Assembly: GCA_018052705.1 (NCBI GenBank)
Contig: JAGPMW010000011.1
Span: forward strand, 1-64,000
Source: Selenomonas sp.
GTDB lineage: Bacteria > Bacillota > Negativicutes > Selenomonadales > Selenomonadaceae
Length of the DNA stretch: 64,000 bases
Direction: 5' to 3'
A program made the translations under genes and the position numbers. Under the pieces are notes generated by a model. The model saw only the letters and a program-made list of their open reading frames with translations, was not told the origin of the DNA and did no database searches. This document shows positions 26,314-35,121 of this stretch, piece after piece. Position 1 is the stretch's first letter. Each line of letters opens with the position of its first letter.

Positions 26314-27522
26314 TCAGGAACCCCAATAGGTCCAATGAACGGACCCCGCCGATACCTCATATTCATCAAACACCGGGATGCTGGAATTGTCTGTCACCCA
26401 TAGACTGCGGCTCTGCCGCTTATGCGGCATTACACGGCCCAGATAAATTGTATCATAGAAATTATAGCTGTTCTGGTATACTTGTTCTCCATGATTATAC
26501 AACGTAACCGATAAAACCATCGAATCAACCTTCTGCAACGGCTGTCCAGTACCATTATAGAAGAATCCATCGAAATCCAGGCGGGTAGAGCTGGTACGGC
26601 GCACATTCGTGACAAGATATTCAATAGAAGTTGTCCCCTTGAGGATGTCCTGCATCCGCTGGGCTTCACGATCCTTAATTCCCTGCAGACGTGAGGCCTC
26701 AGCCGCCTGTGCCTGCTGCTGAGCTTCCGCCCGCTTTTGTGCCTCAAGCCCCTGCTTCTTGCGGATGTAGGCATTCAGATCATCATCCAGTCCATTGAGC
26801 GGCAGCGAGGCTGCAAAATCTGTCCGGGGAATACTAATATCTCCCGCCCGGTCAGCCAGATCCTTGACATTGACCTGTACCCGTTTGACCGCATCGCTGC
26901 TGCTGCTGTCGAGCGGTGCCTTGATGACCTTCTCCACATCGTCAAGCATGCCGCGCTCAAGTGCTACGGCGTCAATTAATTTCTGGTTAACGAGCTGGTA
27001 CTTGCTGCCCGTACGTGACGATCTGAGCTCGTGCAGCAGTTTATCCAAATTCTCTTTGGCCTTGCCCAGACGCACCAGATAATCCTTGGTCGCATCAGCA
27101 TCAGGATCACCATTCAGATCCTTTGTTTCCTTCAGAAGACTTTGAACATCCGATACGACTTTCTCGCCATTGACGCATTTACCGACATAGCGGTCCTCGG
27201 TGCCCTGCACATAAGTGAAAACTCCGATCGCCGCCAGCAGCAGCAGTACTGCTGCCACCGCCAAAATCTGCGTCATATGGCTTTTCCTCGGCAGTGGAGG
27301 CATCATCGCATAGCCTGGTGCTGGCGGAATCGGCGGCTGAATGGCAGACTGGACCGGCAATTCACGTACGACTGACATATCTACCGTGTCCGAAGACACA
27401 GAATCCCGAGCCTGTAGATTTTCCTGTGGACCAGCAGCGGGCTTTGCCTGCCCGCAGTCCATACAAAAATTCCCTGTATTCTTCGTTCCGCAGGAACAAA
27501 GCCATTCCTCTTTTTCTTCCAT
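26314..27522 (-). CDS. Zinc-ribbon single-pass membrane protein with coiled coil
   Basis: A 402-residue protein of unknown function. A short N-terminal zinc ribbon (WLCSCGTKNTGNFCMDCG: CxC and CxxC, residues 8-24) precedes a Pro-rich linker, one membrane segment (about 83-104), a helical domain, and an Ala/Gln-rich coiled coil (about 255-290). The C-terminal 110 residues form a beta-rich domain. The same ribbon opens the protein at 28695-29450, three genes' distance in one operon with nagZ between. It begins 24 bases after the nagZ stop. Confidence 0.7.
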   Translation of the reverse strand: MEEKEEWLCSCGTKNTGNFCMDCGQAKPAAGPQENLQARDSVSSDTVDMSVVRELPVQSAIQPPIPPAPGYAMMPPLPRKSHMTQILAVAAVLLLLAAIGVFTYVQGTEDRYVGKCVNGEKVVSDVQSLLKETKDLNGDPDADATKDYLVRLGKAKENLDKLLHELRSSRTGSKYQLVNQKLIDAVALERGMLDDVEKVIKAPLDSSSSDAVKRVQVNVKDLADRAGDISIPRTDFAASLPLNGLDDDLNAYIRKKQGLEAQKRAEAQQQAQAAEASRLQGIKDREAQRMQDILKGTTSIEYLVTNVRRTSSTRLDFDGFFYNGTGQPLQKVDSMVLSVTLYNHGEQVYQNSYNFYDTIYLGRVMPHKRQSRSLWVTDNSSIPVFDEYEVSAGSVHWTYWGS

Positions 27523-27546
27523 GGTATAATGATCCCTTCCTGTTAA

Positions 27547-28680
27547 TCAGTTCAGATGAAGCAGCTTCGCCTTCACGATCCGCTTCACCGATTCATTGAT
27601 ACGGTCTTCACTGATGTCTCCCTGCTTGACCGCCGCAAGCAGCCCCAGATAAAGCTCGGTCTCATGCTCATACTCGTGACAGATCATGACGATATCGGCT
27701 CCAGCCTCTACGGCATTCACGCCCAACTGCCGATAACTGGCGTGCTTCGCTACCGCCCCCATCTCCATATCGTCAGTGATGATCAGCCCATTGAACCCGA
27801 GTTCTCCCCGCAAGAGATCGGTCATGATTGCACGCGACTGACTCGCTGGGTTCACAGGATCGAATGCAGGATATTTCAAATGCGAAACAAGAATAAAGTA
27901 ATCTTCGGGCTGGCGTTCATCGATCATCGTCCGAAACGGCATCAGGTCGCTGTTAAGCAGTTCCTCTTTCGATTCTGCGATTTCGGATACCTCCTGGTGC
28001 GAATCAACAACGGATCGGCCAATTCCCGGGAAATGCTTCAACGCATACAACTCGCGATGCTGTTCATAGCCCTGTGCGGCAGCCTGAACAAACTTTGTTA
28101 CCTGTTCTGGATCACTGCCATATGACCGCTGGCCTGGTGAGCCGACATCCGCAACCGGAGCAAAATTCACATTGATGCCCAGCTGCTTCAATGCGGCAGC
28201 CGTCTTTCCAGCCCAGGCCTCAGCAGCGGTTACCTCACCAGCCGTACCGATTTCCCGTTGCGATGGTGGCGGAGTAAGGAAGTTCCTGCCCCGAACGACA
28301 TCACCGCCCTCTTCATCGATACCGATAAACAAAGGGACCTTCTCATCGGCCTGTGCCTGCAGCTGTTCCGTCAGGGCTGTCACCTGTTCCGCCGATGCCA
28401 GATTGCGATCAAACAGCACCACTCCGCCGGCATGATACTGATGCAGCATATACAGACTGTCATCCGTCACCGTTTGTCCATGGATCCCGATCATGACCAT
28501 CTGCCCGACTTTCTCCGTTATCGACATCGAGCTTACGATACGATCGACCTTTTCATCCAATGTTTCCTCATGCGAAGGACTATTCCCACCAGCCAAAATG
28601 CCGCTGCCGAGACAACCAGCACTGAGCAGAGAGGCCACTACCAGACAACCTGCCGCTGCCAGTACACTTAACGTTCTCAT
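27547..28680 (-). CDS. nagZ: Beta-N-acetylhexosaminidase, GH3 (NagZ-like), lipoprotein
   Basis: A 377-residue GH3 enzyme expected to remove N-acetylglucosamine from muropeptides during wall recycling. Lipoprotein signal with lipobox SAGC (Cys23). Catalytic landmarks: FIGIDEEGGDVVRG, NFAPVADVG, ALKHFPGIGRSVVDSH (the NagZ acid/base loop), and GLIITDDMEMGA with the nucleophile Asp. Location outside the cytoplasmic membrane fits Firmicute NagZ. GGAGG 7 bases before ATG overlaps the stop of the preceding zinc-ribbon gene. Part of a three-gene operon. Confidence 0.9.
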   Translation of the reverse strand: MRTLSVLAAAGCLVVASLLSAGCLGSGILAGGNSPSHEETLDEKVDRIVSSMSITEKVGQMVMIGIHGQTVTDDSLYMLHQYHAGGVVLFDRNLASAEQVTALTEQLQAQADEKVPLFIGIDEEGGDVVRGRNFLTPPPSQREIGTAGEVTAAEAWAGKTAAALKQLGINVNFAPVADVGSPGQRSYGSDPEQVTKFVQAAAQGYEQHRELYALKHFPGIGRSVVDSHQEVSEIAESKEELLNSDLMPFRTMIDERQPEDYFILVSHLKYPAFDPVNPASQSRAIMTDLLRGELGFNGLIITDDMEMGAVAKHASYRQLGVNAVEAGADIVMICHEYEHETELYLGLLAAVKQGDISEDRINESVKRIVKAKLLHLN

Positions 28681-28694
28681 GTTGCTGCCTCCAC

Positions 28695-29450
28695 TCAGTC
28701 CGGAATACGGACACTGATATAATTAACGGTGTCCGTTCCCTGGTTCACGGCAAAACGCAGGATTCCCTGCTGTCCAGCAGTCGACGTGAAGGTATACTCA
28801 TAGAGATCCTTGCCATCGTAGGCCGACTTCGTGTAATCCGTACCATATTCAGTCTTCACTGCAGCCAGATCTGCCCCCTGATGCAGACCACGCTTCGTAC
28901 GCACTTGATCGGCCTCGGATACCAGTGATGTCACCACCCCTCCCCTCGTCCCAACCTGAAGCTCGGGATAGTTGTAAAGGATCATTCCATCCTGGGTCTT
29001 GGATGAATCCTCGGGGCCCAGAATCCGGCGCATATCGTCCACCGTCAAGCCCAAATCCACACCACCCAGAGACAGCTCCGAACGTGCCGAATCCGCCGCG
29101 GGGGCTGACGGCGAGGCTGTCTTTGCAGTTGCCGCTGCGGCTGCCTTATCCACAGCGGCTTTTTTCTGCTTCGATACGACACTGTAGGTACTGCTGTCCG
29201 CATCTGCCCCCAGGGTATTCTCTCGCACTACGAGGAATACCAACACGGCCGCCAGCACAACAATAAGGCAGATCAATGCCAGCTTCACCTTGCGATTTCT
29301 GTTTCCAGACTCTGCGGGGTACGCAGATTGATATGAAGCCTGCGCCAGCCGCGGACGTCCACAGACTGCACAGAAATTCCCCTGGTTGCCCTGCTGTCCA
29401 CAGCTGCACAGCCAGCCTGCTGGCTGATCCTTATCTATTGCTCCTGCCAT
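28695..29450 (-). CDS. Zinc-ribbon single-pass membrane protein, unknown C-terminal domain
   Basis: A 251-residue protein. Residues about 14-31 (LCSCGQQGNQGNFCAVCG) form the same CxC/CxxC ribbon as the protein at 26314-27522. A membrane segment (about 53-72) and an Ala/Lys linker lead to a C-terminal domain (about 125-251) beginning LGGVDLGLTVDDMRRILGPED, similar in style to DUF4309-type or SmpA-like repeat domains that measure charge along a sequence of strands; I do not claim the family. First gene of the operon with nagZ. Confidence 0.68.
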   Translation of the reverse strand: MAGAIDKDQPAGWLCSCGQQGNQGNFCAVCGRPRLAQASYQSAYPAESGNRNRKVKLALICLIVVLAAVLVFLVVRENTLGADADSSTYSVVSKQKKAAVDKAAAAATAKTASPSAPAADSARSELSLGGVDLGLTVDDMRRILGPEDSSKTQDGMILYNYPELQVGTRGGVVTSLVSEADQVRTKRGLHQGADLAAVKTEYGTDYTKSAYDGKDLYEYTFTSTAGQQGILRFAVNQGTDTVNYISVRIPD

Positions 29451-29546
29451 TTCAAGCCCCCCTGACTGAGTCTATTTAATACAAATCTAATAAATACATG
29501 AACTGTATTATATCATAACTTAGTACATTTGTCCTGCTGCCCGCCA

Positions 29547-29606
29547 AAATAAAAAGCCGCAGCCCTATCCTCACGATAAGGCCACGGCGCGGCAGTCACG
29601 ATAGGG
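29547..29606 (-). terminator. Putative terminator after the chemoreceptor gene
   Basis: CCCTATC/GATAGGG (29563-29569, 29600-29606) and an alternative GCCGC/GCGGC (29556-29560, 29589-29593) pairing precede, on the minus strand, TTTTTATTTT. Either hairpin could terminate. Confidence 0.55.
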
Positions 29607-29615
29607 TTGGCAACG

Positions 29616-30434
29616 TCAAACTCTGCCCGCCATCTTCTCTACATCATCCGAAGTCTGCTTAAGTGCCATGCCGTCTTCATTGATCTGACGGATCAGCTCA
29701 GCCTGCTCCACATTGACGTCTGTTAGTTGTGCAATCTCCTCGTTGATGCAATGAATCGAGTCGCGAATCTTCATCAGGGTATCTGTAATCCGTTGAGCAG
29801 ATTCGGCACTGTTATCGGCCAGCTTGCGGACCTCTTCAGCCACGACAGCAAATCCACGTCCCTGTTCACCGGCACGGGCGGCCTCGATGGCTGCATTGAG
29901 ACCGAGCATATTGGTCTGTGTCGCCACGCTCTTGATGAAGTCGATGACTTCATTGGTTTCTCTTACCTCGGATGCCGCCTTGCCGGTCAGCTGTTTCAGG
30001 CTCTTGCCGCTCGCTGCGAGCACTTCAGCCTTCTCCGCTATCCGCTTCAGGGAAACGGTCAGATCCGATGTCGCGCGAGCCAATTGCTCAGCCGTAGCAT
30101 GCATAAGCTTCTGCTGCTCCAATGACTGATGAACAGCCACGGCTCCTACGATTGTACCATTTTCCTCCAGCGGCATGCTGACCGCCACATATGGCACGCC
30201 ATAAACCTCGGCCCCAACCTGCACAACAACGCGGCGTTTTTCCCGCATCGCTACGGCTACCGCCGAAGCAGGCTTGATGGGTTCGCCTACCTTTACCTGT
30301 GCGGCAATCTCCCGGATTGAATTTGATGCCAGCCATTTCTGCTGATCAGCCACTACCATGCCCACCCGCTGAGTCATCAGCTGCGGTAAAATCGGCGTAA
30401 CAGCCTGAAATGCTTCAAGAATCGATATCGCCAT
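29616..30434 (-). CDS. Soluble methyl-accepting chemotaxis protein (YfmS-like)
   Basis: A 272-residue cytoplasmic chemoreceptor with no membrane segment. The N-terminal 120 residues ([62 protein letters not shown]) resemble the sensory region of Bacillus YfmS; the signalling tip is [45 protein letters not shown], which contacts CheA/CheW. The signalling hairpin is short. No che gene is nearby. The signal it reads is unknown. Confidence 0.88.
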   Translation of the reverse strand: MAISILEAFQAVTPILPQLMTQRVGMVVADQQKWLASNSIREIAAQVKVGEPIKPASAVAVAMREKRRVVVQVGAEVYGVPYVAVSMPLEENGTIVGAVAVHQSLEQQKLMHATAEQLARATSDLTVSLKRIAEKAEVLAASGKSLKQLTGKAASEVRETNEVIDFIKSVATQTNMLGLNAAIEAARAGEQGRGFAVVAEEVRKLADNSAESAQRITDTLMKIRDSIHCINEEIAQLTDVNVEQAELIRQINEDGMALKQTSDDVEKMAGRV

Positions 30435-30507
30435 GAGAATTCCTCCCTACAAACATCGCCTGACCATTTTGGTCCAGTTCTTTAATCATAACACAATCCG
30501 TTTCGCT

Positions 30508-30545
30508 AAAAAAGCCGAATTCCCAAACATTTCAGGAATCCGGCT
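30508..30545 (-). terminator. Intrinsic terminator of the NSS symporter gene
   Basis: AGCCGAATTCC (from 30513) pairs with GGAATCCGGCT (30535-30545) with one mismatch; in the minus direction it is followed by TTTTTT (30508-30512 on the plus strand are A). Confidence 0.75.
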
Positions 30546-30552
30546 CTTATCT

Positions 30553-31926
30553 TCATTTATTGAAAAACAACGCATAATAACCATTAAAGAAAATTGCCAG
30601 CACAATAAGCGGCAGTCCCCAGGTCAGATACGCGCGCAGCCATGTTGGAAACAGGGTTCCCTGTCCCGTATTTGCTTCCTTGATGAACGCATTCCAGCCC
30701 CAGCCGTAACGACTCATGCAGAATAACAAATAAACCAGACTGCCCAGTGGCAGCAGATTGTAGCTGACCAGGAAATCCTCCAGCTCCAGGACCCCCGAGC
30801 CCGGGCCAAATGGCTGGAACCCACTCCAGACATTGAAGCCCAATACACAGGGCAGTGACAGCAGAATAATGACCGGCATCCCCCAGCGGATGATCTGCTG
30901 GCGATCCTGATGCAGCAGCTCAAAGAAGCAGACAATCAGATTCTCGAAGACTGCAATCACTGTCGATACGGCCGCAAACGTCATAAAAAGGAAGAATAAA
31001 GACCCCCAAAGCTGTCCGAAAGGCATCGCATTGAACACATTGGGCATGGCTACAAACAACAGATTCGGACCGCTGCTGGGATCGACGCCATAGCTGAAAC
31101 AAGCCGGGAAAATAATCAGCCCGGCCATGATTGCCACAAAAGTATCCAACACAATAACCCAGACAGCCTCACCAGTCAGACGCTTGCTCTTACCGATATA
31201 ACTGCCAAAAACCGCCAACGCACCGATACCAATAGACAGTGAAAAAAATGCCTGCCCCATAGCGGCAAATATGACCTCCTTCAGGCCATATTCCATCAGC
31301 TTGCCAAAATCCGGATAAAGATAATAGTGCAGACCTGCCCCCGCTCCTGGCAGCAGGATCGAGTTAATGGCCAGCAGCCCCATGAGAATCAGCAGGGCCA
31401 GCATCATCCATTTCGTGATGCGCTCGACCCCCGCCTGAACCCCCAGATAGCAGATGCCGCCACACAGCAGCACGACGCCAGCCATATAGCTGCCCATCAG
31501 CACAGGATTCATGAGCATTCCGCTGAACACGGCTTCAATCCCGGTGGCATCGAGTCCAATAAAGCCACCGCTGGCCGTCTTATACAGATAATACAGCATC
31601 CAGCCGGTTACCGTCGTATAGAACATCATGAGCAGCAGATTACCGGCAATAGCCCCATATTTGTACCAGTGCCACCTGGTTCCCCGCGGTTCGAGCACAT
31701 CAAAGGACATCGCTGCACTGCGGATACTCGCACGTCCGACCGCAAATTCGGCAACCATGATGGGCAGACCCATAATCGCCAGGAAAAGCAGATAGATCAG
31801 CACAAAGGCCGCTCCGCCATACTGTCCCGTAATATAAGGGAAGCGCCAGACATTGCCCAGACCAATCGCACACCCCGCCGATACCAGGATAAATCCCAAC
31901 CGGGTTGAAAAATTACCACGTTCCAA
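30553..31926 (-). CDS. Sodium:neurotransmitter symporter family (NSS) transporter
   Basis: A 457-residue, 11-12 helix transporter of the LeuT/MhsT fold. TM1 contains the Na+ and substrate motif GCAIGLGNVWRFPYITGQYGGAAF, TM2 GLPIMVAEFAVGR. Bacterial members take up amino acids such as Trp, Leu or Tyr with sodium; specificity cannot be read here. Length near 450 and an apparent 11-helix topology resemble MhsT and Tyt1 more than LeuT. Monocistronic, with its own terminator. Confidence 0.93.
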   Translation of the reverse strand: MERGNFSTRLGFILVSAGCAIGLGNVWRFPYITGQYGGAAFVLIYLLFLAIMGLPIMVAEFAVGRASIRSAAMSFDVLEPRGTRWHWYKYGAIAGNLLLMMFYTTVTGWMLYYLYKTASGGFIGLDATGIEAVFSGMLMNPVLMGSYMAGVVLLCGGICYLGVQAGVERITKWMMLALLILMGLLAINSILLPGAGAGLHYYLYPDFGKLMEYGLKEVIFAAMGQAFFSLSIGIGALAVFGSYIGKSKRLTGEAVWVIVLDTFVAIMAGLIIFPACFSYGVDPSSGPNLLFVAMPNVFNAMPFGQLWGSLFFLFMTFAAVSTVIAVFENLIVCFFELLHQDRQQIIRWGMPVIILLSLPCVLGFNVWSGFQPFGPGSGVLELEDFLVSYNLLPLGSLVYLLFCMSRYGWGWNAFIKEANTGQGTLFPTWLRAYLTWGLPLIVLAIFFNGYYALFFNK

Positions 31927-32041
31927 AACAGCACCCTCTCTGTTGAAAAATCATTTACACATGTTACAAATCGCATTTATATATATTATCTCATAAAAGT
32001 CAATTTGTCCAGCAGAGAACGACATGTTTTTTAATCTAAGC

Positions 32042-32893
32042 TCAACCCTTGCTCGAAATCTCATGATAAACATCCTTGAGCAGGGTTTCTTTGCGCAGAC
32101 TCAGGCATTCGCATTGTCGGTCCCCGGCAGCAACCGTACGAATCGTCTCAAGAATGATCTCGCCGATCATTGGCGCATCATCATAGAAGATATCCGCCAT
32201 ATCTTTATGCGACCATTTCGCCCGGATGCCCTCGCCGTAGTTCACCGTGAAATACAACCCTGCATAACAGGCTCCGATCTCGCGCGCCAGATAGACCTCT
32301 GGTGCAATGCTCTGCCCGACAATATCCGCCTGGCCATTCATCATCGCCACCTCGGCCGGACTCTCGAAATGCCGCCCATCCGTCACTGCATACGTTCCAC
32401 GGATGAACACGCGCCCATCAAAGCGCTTCTTCGTCGCTGTAATCAGCGCCTGCCGCATCTCCGGACACAGGGCATCACGCATGATGAGCAGATAGCGTCC
32501 ATCAAGCATTACATCCTTGCGCACAGACAGATCGAGATAATCGTCCGGAATGATGAAATCCCGCAGATCCAGCAATTTATTGACTGTCCCGACGCCGCCT
32601 TCTGAAATGATGCGTTTCACACCGGCCTCACGGAAGGTCCAGAATACCTGTCGCGAAGCATCTGCCCGTGTAACCCCGGAGCGCCAGCCATGCATGCGGC
32701 AGGTCAGCACCTTCTTGTCGCCCACGGAAAAAAGCCGGAAGGCCGGACTCTGCCCATACGGCGTCTCAAAGTGCAGATCATCGGCCAGAATCGTCACATC
32801 TTCATCCGGCAGATTCGCCGGGAAATTGCTGGAAAGTGTTCCCGAGCCGCCAACCACTGCATAGTCAGCCTCAGGTATCGTCATATTCGTCAT
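32042..32893 (-). CDS. MTAP/PNP-family nucleoside phosphorylase, possible MqnB substitute
   Basis: A 283-residue protein of the methylthioadenosine phosphorylase/PNP family: YAVVGGSGTLSS, HFETPYGQSP, RMHGWRSGVTRADASRQVFWTFREAGVKRIISEGGVGTVNKL, RGTYAVTDGRHFESPAEVAMMN and the late IGQSIAPEVYLAREIGACYAG. It is the last gene of the mqnE-mqnE-mqnC operon (107 bases after mqnC), so it may cleave adenine from aminodeoxyfutalosine, the step normally done by MqnB/MTAN (inference), or simply salvage the 5'-deoxyadenosine or MTA released by radical SAM chemistry. The start at 32893 has GAGGTG upstream. Gly replaces the usual first-loop Pro/His-rich variant seen in some MTAPs. Confidence 0.8.
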   Translation of the reverse strand: MTNMTIPEADYAVVGGSGTLSSNFPANLPDEDVTILADDLHFETPYGQSPAFRLFSVGDKKVLTCRMHGWRSGVTRADASRQVFWTFREAGVKRIISEGGVGTVNKLLDLRDFIIPDDYLDLSVRKDVMLDGRYLLIMRDALCPEMRQALITATKKRFDGRVFIRGTYAVTDGRHFESPAEVAMMNGQADIVGQSIAPEVYLAREIGACYAGLYFTVNYGEGIRAKWSHKDMADIFYDDAPMIGEIILETIRTVAAGDRQCECLSLRKETLLKDVYHEISSKG

Positions 32894-33000
32894 AGTACAC
32901 CTCATTCAACTCACAAAAATGAAAACGACCACTCGTCAAAACATCAGGTCCAGCTGCGCTGTCGTTGCAACAGCCTTATTGCTGCCAGGCGTATGATTCT

Positions 33001-34029
33001 TCAGAACCGCCGGATGATGCGATACTCTGTATCGCGCTGGGCTGGCTGGCGCCCGGCTCCGCGGATCACATCCGCCATCTTATTGATTGACATCTCATAG
33101 CTGGTCCCCGCCGCCCGGACCACATTCTCCTCCAGCATGATACTGCCCAGATCATCGGCGCCGAACCCCAGCGTCAGCTGCCCGATCCGCTCGCCCTGTG
33201 TCACCCAGGACCCCTGGATATGCTTTATATTATCCATATAGAGCCGCGTCATTGCCAGCGTTTTCATATAGTCCCAGCCGCTCGTCTTCTCGCCGCCCAG
33301 TTCCGTATTACCCGGCTGAAAGGTCCAGGTAATGAAGGCCCGAAAACCGCCTGTCTTATCCTGCAGGCGTCGGACTTTCTCCATATGTTCAATCCGCTGT
33401 GCCATCGTCTCCCCGAACCCGATGACCATTGTCGCCGTGCTCTCCATTCCGATGGAATGCGCACACTCCATCACATGCAGCCAGTCCTCCGTCATGATCT
33501 TTTTCGGGCTGACCCGCTGCCGGACCTCATCGACAAGGATCTCCGCCCCGCCGCCTGGCAGGCTGTCAAGCCCTGCAGCCTGCAGCCGCTTGAGCGTGTC
33601 CAGAATTGAGAGTCCCTCCTGCTGGGCGAAATACTGGATCTCCGTTGCCGTAAACGAATGGATCGTAATCGACGGGAACTGCTTTTTGATCAGCTGCAGC
33701 ATCTTCTCATAATAGCCAAGCCCCAAATCGGGGTGCAGCCCGCCCTGGATCATCACCTGTGTTCCACCAGCCTCGACCGTCTCCCGCACCTTATCAAGGA
33801 TCTCATCATACGACAAAAGATAGGCATCCTTATGTCCCTGACGCCGGAAGAATGCACAGAACCGGCATTCATTCCTGCACACGTTCGTATAGTTGATATT
33901 GCGGTCTACGATAAACGTTGCCGTATCACCGAACAACCGCTGCCGGACTGCATCCGCCTCGCGCCCCAGCACGATCGGATCGCCATTTGTCAGCAGCCCG
34001 ATACCCTCCTGCTCACTCAGACGACTCAT
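33001..34029 (-). CDS. mqnC: Cyclic dehypoxanthine futalosine synthase MqnC (radical SAM)
   Basis: Catalyses radical cyclisation of dehypoxanthine futalosine in menaquinone synthesis. The radical SAM cluster motif is CRNECRFCAF (in NYTNVCRNECRFCAFFRRQGHKDAYLLS), followed by VMIQGGLHPDLGLGYYEKML, TEIQYFAQQEGLS, LPGGGAEILVDEVRQRVSPKK and GFGADDLGSIMLEENVVRAAG. The 342-residue length is normal. Its start overlaps the stop of the upstream mqnE-like gene by 4 bases. Confidence 0.92.
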   Translation of the reverse strand: MSRLSEQEGIGLLTNGDPIVLGREADAVRQRLFGDTATFIVDRNINYTNVCRNECRFCAFFRRQGHKDAYLLSYDEILDKVRETVEAGGTQVMIQGGLHPDLGLGYYEKMLQLIKKQFPSITIHSFTATEIQYFAQQEGLSILDTLKRLQAAGLDSLPGGGAEILVDEVRQRVSPKKIMTEDWLHVMECAHSIGMESTATMVIGFGETMAQRIEHMEKVRRLQDKTGGFRAFITWTFQPGNTELGGEKTSGWDYMKTLAMTRLYMDNIKHIQGSWVTQGERIGQLTLGFGADDLGSIMLEENVVRAAGTSYEMSINKMADVIRGAGRQPAQRDTEYRIIRRF

Positions 34030-35114
34030 GACTGCACCTCCTGATAAAACGTATCGCGCTCCACTGGCTCATAACCCGTCTCACGAATCATCTGTTCCAG
34101 CGTCGTCCGCGTAATGCCTGTATTTGTTTGGGCACCCGCCGCATGAATGATCTTTTCCTCGCCAATCGTCCCATCCAGATCATCTGCGCCAAAGCCCAGC
34201 GCCAGCTGCGCAATCGGCATTGTCAGCATAATCCAGAAGGCCTTCACATGATCGATATTGTCGAGAATCAGCCGCGACAAGGCCATCATCTTCATATCCT
34301 CCCATGAGCCGGTCCGCTTCAGCTGATACTCGCTGCCCAGCTTCGTATTCGCTGGATGGAACGGAAACAACATGAACGCCTGGAACCCCTGCGTCTCATC
34401 CTGAATATCCCGCAGCGTAAACAAATGCTGCAGCCGCTCCTCAATTGTCTCTACATGACCATACATAATTGACGCATTCGTGCGGATTCCCAGTGCATGG
34501 GCCTTCTTCATCGTTTCGATCCACTCTGCCGCAGTCGCCTTCTTCGGACAGATGATTTGGCGCACTCTGTCTGACAGAATCTCCGCTCCACCGCCCGGCA
34601 GACTATCAAGACCAGCCGCCTGTAAAATCAGCAGAATCTCACGGATGGACTTGCCCGTCATCTTCGCGAAATTCACAATCTCCACTGGTGTAAATGCTTT
34701 GACATCCACCTGTGGCAGCGCCGTCTTAACCTGACGGATCACCTGCACATAGTAGTCGAACGGCCGATCCGGATGCAGCGCTGAAACAATATGCACCTCC
34801 GACAGGTTCTTGACCTGCTTTGCCTCAGCCAGCATCCGGTCAATATCCGCCGTCTCCAGCACAAAGCCCCGCTTATCGCCAGCTTCCACCTGAAACGCAC
34901 ACAATGGGCAATTCGAACTGCATACATTCGTCAGATTGATATGCCGGTTGACTGTATAAAAAACCTTCCGGCCACTCTTCCGTTCCTTCGCAGCGCGTGC
35001 GCACTTTGCCAGAAACAGCAGGTCATTATCTTCATACAAAGCCAGCGCATCCGCGAGCGAAAGCCGTTCCCCCGCCTCCGCCCGTGCGCGCACCTCATTG
35101 ATACTTGTCATCAT
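34026..35114 (-). CDS. MqnE-like radical SAM protein (aminofutalosine synthase paralogue 2)
   Basis: A 362-residue radical SAM protein of the MqnE/MqnC/CofH group: HINLTNVCSSNCPLCAF carries CxxxCxxC, followed by VHIVSALHPDRPFDYYVQVIRQVK, LPGGGAEILSDRVRQIICPKKATAAEWIE, NASIMYGHVETIEERL and GFGADDLDGTIGEEKIIHAAGAQT. It is most like MqnE, which joins a chorismate-derived substrate to SAM to make aminodeoxyfutalosine. A second, diverged MqnE-like gene lies immediately upstream, so the division of labour is open. The ATG at 35114 is chosen with GAGG 5 bases upstream; a second ATG follows directly. Confidence 0.85.
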   Translation of the reverse strand: MMTSINEVRARAEAGERLSLADALALYEDNDLLFLAKCARAAKERKSGRKVFYTVNRHINLTNVCSSNCPLCAFQVEAGDKRGFVLETADIDRMLAEAKQVKNLSEVHIVSALHPDRPFDYYVQVIRQVKTALPQVDVKAFTPVEIVNFAKMTGKSIREILLILQAAGLDSLPGGGAEILSDRVRQIICPKKATAAEWIETMKKAHALGIRTNASIMYGHVETIEERLQHLFTLRDIQDETQGFQAFMLFPFHPANTKLGSEYQLKRTGSWEDMKMMALSRLILDNIDHVKAFWIMLTMPIAQLALGFGADDLDGTIGEEKIIHAAGAQTNTGITRTTLEQMIRETGYEPVERDTFYQEVQS

Positions 35115-35121
35115 GTTTTCC

